This document shows positions 31,624 to 38,788 of a DNA stretch of 64,000 nucleotides, piece by piece (the first letter of the stretch is position 1; every line of letters starts with the position of its first letter). Below the pieces are notes generated by a model. That model worked only from the letters and a program-made list of their open reading frames with translations. It was not told where the DNA came from and did no database searches. The stretch is from Drosophila pseudoobscura (Eukaryota > Arthropoda > Insecta > Diptera > Drosophilidae). Location of the stretch: positions 23,446,043-23,510,042 of the forward strand of contig NC_046680.1 of the NCBI RefSeq assembly GCF_009870125.1. Direction: 5' to 3'. The position numbers and the translations under genes are program-made.

Positions 31624-34158
31624 TTATTGTTTGTTTTCTATTTGATTGAGGATATTTGTTGTTTTGTGATGTTCAGAATTGTTTGTAGTGTTATTTATAT
31701 TGTCAGTATTTTTGGGGGGAAGGTTTTGCAGTAGAGTGTGAATTTGGCTAATTGACGCCATGATGTCCTTAATACTGAGCTCAATTACATTGAGCCTGTC
31801 TTCAAACCGCTTGTTCTCCTGTTCAGCGGGGCCCTCTGTCATTACTTTTGCAGACTGCGAGAGCGCCATCTGCTCCTCCCTCAGTCTACTCTGGAACTTC
31901 TCTAGGTGGCTGGCGGCTGGGTTGACATTCGTGAAACCGGTTTTTGGAGCCCGTCCCTTCCCTATTCTGTCCTTCATGTGGCTGGATGTTTGTTTGCTCC
32001 TTTCTCGGTTTCTCATCTTAGAGAGCCTTTTTTTTATTTCAGTGCTGTGAAAGCTAGGCTTGGGTTGGACAGTTCTGCCTGAGAAAGGGTTAGTGAAGCC
32101 CCTCCCTGGAATTTTCCGCCCTTCAACATAGTCGCCTTCATCCTTTGATTGGTCACCTGCAGTAGTGGGGCCCCATCTGTTTGGTTTGGGGTGCCTGGAG
32201 ATCTCCTCCCATACACTCGGCTTTCCTAATGCCTTCCCTATGCGCCTGTCCATATTGACAATTTTGTCGATTTTGAGCTTGCTTCTGGCAGCTTTGAAGG
32301 CCGGGCAACCCTTAAAACAACTGACATGCTCTCCGCCGCAGTTAACACATTTGGCAGGGGTGTATCTGGGTTTGGTGCATGTAGTTGAGAGATGGTCACT
32401 GGCGCACTTCATGCACTTGGGTGCGTTTTTACAGTAATTCCTTGTGTGTCCGTAGGCCTGACATCTATGACACTGAAGCGGGTCCCTAGTCACCCATTTC
32501 CTCTCAAAAGCCACTGCCTGTCCACCTAGCTCGGAGATTTTTAAGATTTCATCATGAGAACCGTCCTGTTTATGCTCAATTTCAATTTCGAACATATTTA
32601 TAGGCTGACCTGTAGACCTATGTTTCATATTGCTGGTGTATCTCACGATGTAGTGCCTTTTTTTAAGCTCAGAGGAAATCCACTCCCTTGTTGTTGAGTA
32701 ATGCAAGTGTCGAAGTATATATCGAACACCTCGCTGCCCAATCTGCTGATGCGTGTGCATTGGTACTTTTTGGTCGTTGAGGAGTGTGGTGATCTTTTTA
32801 TGGGCATCCATGTCAGCACATTGTATTCTGATCCCATTCCCAGGGGTACTTTTGGTTGTAAATCTACCTATTCCTGCTGTGTAGTTTAGTTTTTCCAAAA
32901 GAGGTACTATTGTTTTTACTCCTGAGATGTAAATGGAAGGTACCCTCTTACTCCTTGGCACTTCCTGCCATGGGAATAGGTCAGGCTGGTCAATCTGATC
33001 AGTATTGTTGGCAGTGAGCATTTCGCTGTGCATGCTAATTGGGGGAAGTGGCTGTCGTTGAAGATTGTTTGGCCCAGAACTGTCTTGGAATTCCCCTGTG
33101 TCAAGATTTTTCATATTGGAAGGTTGTGTTAATGGCTGATTTGTCTTTGTAGGGTTACGAATTTTAATTTTATTGAATTCTGAGGCAAATCTTTTGGCAG
33201 TGTCACTCTTGAATTTAGGGGTGTTGAAATCAAGATCTTGTTTTGGAAATTCATGAAAGGATTGGTCCTCGTCTGTTGTGTCCATTTCTCTGTTTTGCCT
33301 TTTTCCCGGGGTATAGTTGGGGGCTGAGAAGACAGCCATGTTAGGGAGCGTGGTTGCTGGCATATCTCTAAGCCAATTATTTATAATTTCGTTACTATTT
33401 TCTAGCTCAGTCAGAGGAGGGGATTGGGTGATAGTCATACTCGTACGGGATGCCGGGGTCAGGGATCCTAATAGACTCTTTTTTGCTTTGATATTCGTTT
33501 TAGGAGACTTATTTTTATTTTTGGAATTGTTTGTTTTAGGTTTAGAATTGTTTTTATTTTTGTCAATATATAGATATGAATTGTCAATGGTTTTATTAGT
33601 GGCTGCATGTATTTGATCATCAGCAGCAACATCGTCAGCAACATCGTCAGCAACATTGACAGCAACATGTCTATTATCTGTATCAGCAACATTAATGAGA
33701 AGCGGGTCAGTAAGCTCTCTCGCCGCAACATGTTGCTGGCCGTGTCGCTGTCGGGTGGAGAGAGAGAGATGATATCGTGCTCCATTTTGGAGAGTTTTCT
33801 GGAGCTTGGTTTTGGAGCCGATTCCCTGGACATCTACCGCAGGAAGGTGGCAGGCTCGCCGATCAGGCACCATTTCAGGGAAAGTGCCGTCCTCATTGAG
33901 TGACTCCCAGGAACAAGATGGATCAACGGACATTTCGTGGAGAGGAGATGGATCTCCCCGTGCCTGTCTCAGCCCAGTTCTCTGGGGGGAGCACCCATCG
34001 AGCTCCGAGCTAGAGCTGGAAGAAAGTGTTGTCCACGCACCTGTCAGATCCAGTTGAGCAATGGTTGTCTTGTCTATTTGGTGGCTGGTCTCCATTTTCT
34101 TCTCTTCCTTCTCTTCCTTCATGCACTTTGGTCTTTGGTCCCCCATTTTTTCTTCCAT
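31624..34158 (-). CDS. TelD Gag with three zinc knuckles (844 aa from the first ATG)
   Basis: The open frame extends upstream to a TTG at 34362, but the first ATG is at 34158 (MEEKMGDQRPKCMKEEKEEK). Ser-rich and Lys/Asn-rich N-terminal half, then the pre-zinc-knuckle domain from about residue 400 (PSIYISGVKTIVPLLEKLNY, VRYILRHLHYSTTREWISSE, INMFEIEIE). Knuckles lie at about 558-620: CHRCQAYGHTRNYC, CMKCASDHLSTTC, CVNCGGEHVSCFKGC. The C-terminus has a coiled-coil-like helix (RFEDRLNVIELSIKDIMASI) and an Asn-rich end. Same layout as the TelA and TelG Gags but clearly diverged. The intact frame suggests recent activity. No pol follows. Confidence 0.92.
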   Translation of the reverse strand: MEEKMGDQRPKCMKEEKEEKKMETSHQIDKTTIAQLDLTGAWTTLSSSSSSELDGCSPQRTGLRQARGDPSPLHEMSVDPSCSWESLNEDGTFPEMVPDRRACHLPAVDVQGIGSKTKLQKTLQNGARYHLSLSTRQRHGQQHVAARELTDPLLINVADTDNRHVAVNVADDVADDVAADDQIHAATNKTIDNSYLYIDKNKNNSKPKTNNSKNKNKSPKTNIKAKKSLLGSLTPASRTSMTITQSPPLTELENSNEIINNWLRDMPATTLPNMAVFSAPNYTPGKRQNREMDTTDEDQSFHEFPKQDLDFNTPKFKSDTAKRFASEFNKIKIRNPTKTNQPLTQPSNMKNLDTGEFQDSSGPNNLQRQPLPPISMHSEMLTANNTDQIDQPDLFPWQEVPRSKRVPSIYISGVKTIVPLLEKLNYTAGIGRFTTKSTPGNGIRIQCADMDAHKKITTLLNDQKVPMHTHQQIGQRGVRYILRHLHYSTTREWISSELKKRHYIVRYTSNMKHRSTGQPINMFEIEIEHKQDGSHDEILKISELGGQAVAFERKWVTRDPLQCHRCQAYGHTRNYCKNAPKCMKCASDHLSTTCTKPRYTPAKCVNCGGEHVSCFKGCPAFKAARSKLKIDKIVNMDRRIGKALGKPSVWEEISRHPKPNRWGPTTAGDQSKDEGDYVEGRKIPGRGFTNPFSGRTVQPKPSFHSTEIKKRLSKMRNRERSKQTSSHMKDRIGKGRAPKTGFTNVNPAASHLEKFQSRLREEQMALSQSAKVMTEGPAEQENKRFEDRLNVIELSIKDIMASISQIHTLLQNLPPKNTDNINNTTNNSEHHKTTNILNQIENKQ

Positions 34159-34269
34159 GTAGTCAGTTTTCCAATTCCTCGGTACCACTACTTTCTTTGC
34201 TTTTATTTGCTTTTCTTTAATACTTTCAATGGCCTTTACTTGTGTATAATTTAATTTGATTTTTTTTCC

Positions 34270-34314
34270 ATTTTTTTGATTTTTAATGTTTAATGTGTAA
34301 TTTTTTTTTTTTAA
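34270..34314 (-). repeat. serial short 3'-end remnants (tags) in the TelD leader
   Basis: Next to the 5' repeat the + strand reads several short copies of the TelD 3' terminus (TTTTAATG, TTTAATGTGTAA) separated by T-runs, before the full TTTTAATGTGTAAACT. This fits repeated rounds of transcription starting in an upstream 3' end. Confidence 0.6.
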
Positions 34315-35070
34315 TTTTAATGTGTAAACTTGCTCAGGGCACTTAGTGTGACCCTGACGCAATCTTTATTAATGTTCTTATTACTATTAGCAACATATAA
34401 CATTATTTATGGAAACTTACAAATTTTTTAACATTTAGGTATTTTTTTAACATTACGGTAACATTGATAAAAATATACAGAAAAATACTATACAGTTATC
34501 GATTATTGGCTTTTGTAAACAAAGTTAAGATTGGCTTTTGTTTTCTTCTTTTTTTTTGACTTAGGCATAAAATTTTTGTAACGCCGCTCCTGGACCCCTC
34601 ATCCGGTGCGAAACGGAGGCATGGACGACAGGGAGACCTCCAAGCATCAGCAACGCAAGCGCGGCATCGCCTCGTCCCTCTTTTCCTGGCCGAGTCCAAT
34701 CGATGCAACTCTAAGAAGAACGGACGCATATGCTTCTTTCTGTGGATGAATATGAAACTCCTGGCTGATTTTAATATTATTTTATTTTCAGGTTTAAGTT
34801 TTGTTTGTATTTTATTTGCAGGTTTCGATTGGTTTGTTTGGAAGCTATCGTAGTAAGTGAATTAATTTGTGTTTTGGCTGATTATAAAATGTATTCTATT
34901 TGCAGGTTCAATTGGTTTATTTGGAGTTTTGCGTTGTATTTGGTAAGCGAGTCTATTTCTGTTTTGGCTGATTTTGATTGTATTTTATTTGCAGGTTTTG
35001 ATTGGTTTGTTTGATGGCTATCGTAGTAAGTGAATTGATTTGTGTTTTGGCTGATTATTAAATGTATTCT
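34315..35070 (-). repeat. TelD repeat, 5' copy
   Basis: Matches 29821-30576 and carries the first two + strand introns of the array complete (34853-34905, 34943-34994) and a third cut off at the repeat end. Confidence 0.9.
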
Positions 35071-35818
35071 CTCTCTATTTAGTTTGTGTATATTCTATTT
35101 AGTTTGTGTATATTTCTATTTAGTTTGTGTATCTAAATTATTGTTAATTTTTATTGGGGAGCAGAAAGCTTGTCGGTAGTAGTAGTAGCGGTGGTGGTGG
35201 GGGGGAGGGGACTTTTTGTCATGTCAGCGGAGGGGGCACGGCACAGCACGGCACGGCACACGACAGACAGCACAAAAAGAAAAACAGGGCGCAACACAGA
35301 AAACACAACGGAAATGGCGACACGGCAAAGACGACACGAAAAAACGGTGATGGCACGTCCGACGATCACAACCTCTCGAGCGGGCGGATGAGATGAGAGT
35401 CTAAATTTTATTGGCGTCGGCGATTTATTCAATTAATTTGCGTCCGACGATCGCGACCTCTCGAGCGGGCGGATGAGATGAGAGTGGCCTGGACGAGGTT
35501 CATGGTGGAACACTCATGTGTCCGCCAACTCCCATGCTCTCCACACTCGAGAGACCCGATCGCCGATCGTCATTTACCGGTGCTCTCACCCCCGGTTCCA
35601 CTTTCACACACCCCAATATTGAGTGAGATGAAAATGGTCCGAGGGCAGCAGCACCGACAAGTAGGCAATGAAAATTTTTTTGGCTGTTTGCTTTAGTGGC
35701 TGTGTGTGTTGTTGTTTGCAAATGGCTCATGTCTTATGTTTCTCTGTGCTTTTTGTATTGGCTGCTCTGTTGTAAGGGGATGGGATGGGAAGGGGAAAAT
35801 GCCTGCTCCCGTATAACC
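35071..35818 (-). mobile_element. TelE: unassigned fragment, probably another telomeric 3' region
   Basis: It opens with three tandem copies of a ~20-bp motif (TATTTAGTTTGTGTAT, 35078-35134), has a G-rich tract at about 35190-35212 like other 3' UTRs here, and a 45-bp direct repeat with CTCTCGAGCGGGCGGATGAG (about 35356-35400 and 35440-35484). No ORF is recognisable. It ends where the TelG1 T-run begins. Assignment to the telomeric class rests on context and the G tract. Confidence 0.4.
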
Positions 35819-35856
35819 TTTTGTTTGTCGTATGCACGGCGGCAATACGCAATTAA

Positions 35857-35932
35857 CATAACGCAACGTAACCCAGCTCACGCCTTGGCCTGATCCAGCA
35901 GGTTAGGGGAGCCAGAGTTACGTTGCGCTATG
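35857..35932 (-). other. 3'-terminal stem-loop of TelG (example in TelG1)
   Basis: CATAACGCAACGTAAC (35857-35872) pairs with GTTACGTTGCGCTATG (35917-35932), 15 of 16 Watson-Crick plus one G-U in the RNA. Inside the 44-nt loop GCTC/GAGC and CCTG/CAGG can pair further. It is found about 35 nt from the tail in every TelG copy and in the old TelG0 (16543-16618), where three changes keep all pairs as G-U wobbles. Candidate recognition structure for the reverse transcriptase or Gag. Confidence 0.65.
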
Positions 35933-36149
35933 GGGACTTTATTGTACCTATACTATAGAGCATTTCTAGTACAAATTGTTGGGGCTGTAGTTTAAAATGT
36001 ATGTAAATAGCTGTCTACGGGCTGTTGTTAGCAGCCGTAGGCAGCAAATACGATGCTTTGAACAGCACGAAATCTCATCTGCCGGCAGTGCTGCCGGCGC
36101 AGTCATCGTGTGGAAATCTCTCCACCTTGGCAACAGTCCGTTAGCCAGA

Positions 36150-36169
36150 GGGGGGGGAGGGGGAGGGGG
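36150..36169 (+). other. G-quadruplex-prone tract in the TelG 3' UTR (example in TelG1)
   Basis: G8-A-G5-A-G5 on the + strand, which is the strand running 5' to 3' toward the chromosome end. Equivalent tracts occur in each TelG copy and at similar places in TelB, TelC, TelE and the 11.08-kb fragment. Confidence 0.6.
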
Positions 36170-36426
36170 CAGAGCTAAAGCATAATACTCTTGACTTAGA
36201 TTAGTTTTAAATGTAGATTATCAAATAAGGGGAGACATTTTGGTTGCCTTGCATTGGCAGAAAGGGCGATTATATATATGTACATGTTATTTATTCTAAT
36301 TGTTGTCTTCTTGTTCATTTTTTCGTCTTGTTTTGTTTCTCTTCTGCCCGCTGTTCCGGGGCAGCCAGAGCTATTGCTTGTTTGTTTCTGTATGTGCGCG
36401 CTTTCGTTGGCTTGGCTGCACCAGCA

Positions 36427-38487
36427 CTACACATTCCCGGCATGGGAACTCGCCTGTATGCCAGCGTACAGACAATCTGTCAGCCTGGTCATTTGGGCAA
36501 TTAGTACATCAACTTTCTCTTCCAGTTTCTGGGTGGCTTCAGCAGCGGCGGCCGCATGCTGGATCCGCTCCTGAGTCAGCAGGGTGATGAGATAGTCCAG
36601 TTTCTGGCTGAGCTCATCGCTAGGACGCTCGTTCTGGTTGCTCACCGTGGGCTGGAGTCCAGCTGCGGTCGCTGTGGTTGGAGTAGTCTGCCATACTTGC
36701 CTCCCTGAAAGGGGCTGGGGATGACTCGCTGGCTGCCTTGTGCGGAGTGCATCGGCATAGGTGCTCGTCTGAGCTGGAGGAGCAGGAGCTCTTGCGCCTG
36801 AGCGCGATCGCCGGCGGCGCGGCTGCTGCAGTGCTGGAAAGCCCTGCTGGTTGGTGACGGGTGGCTGTCGGGGACGACGCAAACCCTGAGTGGCGGGTAA
36901 GGTAGGCATTGATAGTTTGCTCAACATCCTGTTGGTCTGTTCTAACCCATTTCTCCTTCTGTTGCAGTACTCCTTGTACTTGATGCATCCACGGTAGCTG
37001 GCAACATGGGGACCGTTGCAGTTTGCACACTTCGGCACGTCCTCCCGCTTCTTGGGGCAGTCCTTGGGGTCATGTTTCTCTCCACACTTCAGGCATATGA
37101 CTGCCCGGTTGCAGTAGTTTTTGGAGTGCCCAAACATCTGGCATTTGTGGCACTGGGGAACGCCTGGCGCGCGTATGGGCTTCTCAACTTTGATCCGTTG
37201 GCTGCAGATTGCCGTAAGCTCGTAGATGCTATTGTTGATCTCCTGAGGCTCTAGCTCAACCTCGAATAGGTCCAACGGCTCCTTCGTGAATCTCTTCGGA
37301 ATATTGGCAATATGCCTCACCTTGTAGCCAAGTCTGTCGAGCTGTTCACGCACCCAATCTGTGGGTGTGGAGCGATGCAGGTGACGTATTACAATACGCA
37401 TTCCCCTTTCGCTACGCAGGCGAAACGTGTGGTATTCCACACCTTCGCCCTCGGATAGGAGCCGGATTAGGGCCCTGTAGCCATCCATTGTGTGGCACAT
37501 GACCTTTAGGGATCCGTTGTGGGCAGTCTTGGTGTCATATGTGCCTGCGCCAATGGCATTGTCAATGCATTGGAGCAGGGGAACGATTTCGGTGACGTTG
37601 GGGATGAATATGGGGGCTGGCCGCACAGTTCTGGCGTCAGCAGTAGCAGCAGCATCGGGTGCGTCCGCGGTGGTAGGGGCAGGCGGGGGGGTGGTGTGTG
37701 GAGTAGAGGGCCTGTTTGTGGGAACAGGTTCCTCGGCTTCCATCTCTCCCTCGCTGCAGTCAGTGTCCACATCCATCTCGTCATTGGCTACGTCGTCAGC
37801 ATCCGAGAGTATATCGAAGTAATTCGTTATACTCCTCTGGCTAGAGTCAGGCTTCTCCTTGGGGATTGCTGTCCGCTTGTTCTTCTTGGCCGACGCCTTT
37901 ATGATCGGCGAGCCCAAGGTGGTCGTCCGCTTCTTATTCCGGGCCTCATACTCTGCCATCAGCTTGGCAGTTGCTTTCTTCTCCCTTTCCAGTTGCTCCC
38001 GCTGCTTCTTGAGGATCTCGTGCAGAGTCGGCTGGCTCTGCACAGGTGCTGCAAGGGCACCAGCAGAAACTGGGGGTCGTTGGGCGGCGTGGGCGGCTAC
38101 ACGAGCAGCGCTATCGGTAGTGGGAGCTGTTGCAGCTGGAGGGCGTTTAGCTGCGGCGGCAGCTACGCGAGTAGGGGCGGCGGCTTTGACAGCAGCAGGA
38201 ATGGCAGCACGAGCAGCTGCAGCAGAGGATCTGGTTAGCATGGCAGCGAGGGGGGCTGGCATTGGCTTGGTTGACAGCGCAGCGGACGGGGCCTGCATCA
38301 TCTTGGCTGCAGCGGCAGCTGAAGTTGATGGCATGTCGCTAGTCAAGTCTGCCAATGAGCTCGAGCGACAGGAGAGGGGGCGCATTAGCTGCGGGGAGGA
38401 ATGGAGGTCGTCTTCGCTGTCCGAAGAGGGAGCATGTGAGGCCGCACTGGGCTTCTTCTTCGATTTGGGACACGGTTTGCGCACCAT
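36427..38487 (-). CDS. TelG1 Gag (686 aa)
   Basis: Starts MVRKPCPKSKKKP, then acidic DSEDD and a long Ala-rich disordered region, an NYFDILSDADD segment, the pre-zinc-knuckle domain (about 296-440: IPNVTEIVPLLQCIDNAIG, MRIVIRHLHRSTPTDWVREQ, LDLFEVELEPQ), three knuckles at about 444-501 (CHKCQMFGHSKNYC, CLKCGEKHDPKDC, CANCNGPHVASYRGC), a basic Pro/Arg-rich segment and a C-terminal helix (LDYLITLLTQERIQHAAAAA) suited to self-association. The order matches TelA and TelD Gag. Presumed to package element RNA and direct it to chromosome ends, as HeT-A Gag does. A + strand intron-like unit lies inside at 36897-36967. Confidence 0.93.
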   Translation of the reverse strand: MVRKPCPKSKKKPSAASHAPSSDSEDDLHSSPQLMRPLSCRSSSLADLTSDMPSTSAAAAAKMMQAPSAALSTKPMPAPLAAMLTRSSAAAARAAIPAAVKAAAPTRVAAAAAKRPPAATAPTTDSAARVAAHAAQRPPVSAGALAAPVQSQPTLHEILKKQREQLEREKKATAKLMAEYEARNKKRTTTLGSPIIKASAKKNKRTAIPKEKPDSSQRSITNYFDILSDADDVANDEMDVDTDCSEGEMEAEEPVPTNRPSTPHTTPPPAPTTADAPDAAATADARTVRPAPIFIPNVTEIVPLLQCIDNAIGAGTYDTKTAHNGSLKVMCHTMDGYRALIRLLSEGEGVEYHTFRLRSERGMRIVIRHLHRSTPTDWVREQLDRLGYKVRHIANIPKRFTKEPLDLFEVELEPQEINNSIYELTAICSQRIKVEKPIRAPGVPQCHKCQMFGHSKNYCNRAVICLKCGEKHDPKDCPKKREDVPKCANCNGPHVASYRGCIKYKEYCNRRRNGLEQTNRMLSKLSMPTLPATQGLRRPRQPPVTNQQGFPALQQPRRRRSRSGARAPAPPAQTSTYADALRTRQPASHPQPLSGRQVWQTTPTTATAAGLQPTVSNQNERPSDELSQKLDYLITLLTQERIQHAAAAAEATQKLEEKVDVLIAQMTRLTDCLYAGIQASSHAGNV

Positions 38488-38788
38488 TGTTTATCTTTTG
38501 TGTCTTTATTAGCACAAATTAACACACGTGTGAGAATGTTGGAGGGGGGGGGGGGACAGCAGCGGCTGCAGCCTACCCCACGTTTTTTCACAATCGGCAC
38601 TTGGGTTATGTTCGCTATTGAACAATTTCTACACGGCACAACACTTCGCGTTGCCCGGAATGTATTTGCAGAATATTGCACAATGTATATTTATACATGT
38701 GCAATAAATTCTGGGGATTTTTTGGCGATTTTTGATATTTTAATTATTAATTTTAGCGGAACTTTTTATATGTTTTTTGATGTGTCTG

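Larger units (their letters stand above)
29821..35070 (-). mobile_element. TelD: gag-only telomeric element with 756-bp identical end repeats
   Basis: Read on minus: 5' repeat 35070-34315, tag-like remnants 34312-34270, gag 34158-31624, 3' region with an intron-like array on the + strand (31098-30359), and 3' repeat 30576-29821. No pol sequence is present between gag and the 3' repeat. The repeats resemble TART's in position. Orientation agrees with all neighbours. Either it is a non-autonomous HeT-A-like element or a TART-type element that lost pol. Confidence 0.82.
35819..38788 (-). mobile_element. TelG1: full-length gag-only telomeric element
   Basis: T-run 35819-35822, 3' UTR to 36426, gag 38487-36427, 5' UTR with a 12-nt G run (C-tract in the RNA) near 38545, and 5' terminus AGCGGAAC near 38762 followed by 26 nt of tag-like sequence (T-run, ATATG, T-run, GATGTGTC). 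The 3' UTR holds an inverted repeat 35857-35872/35917-35932, hairpins at 36015-36040 and 36079-36096, a G8AG5AG5 tract 36150-36169 and ATACTCTT near 36185. HeT-A-like in organisation: gag only, oligo(A) junction, long UTRs. Confidence 0.92.

Noticed and set aside
37519..38512. Long + strand open frames (up to 255 codons) opposite every TelG gag
   Set aside because: They mirror the Ala/Pro-rich gag coding strand, have no recognisable domains, and recur only because gag recurs. They are antisense shadows.
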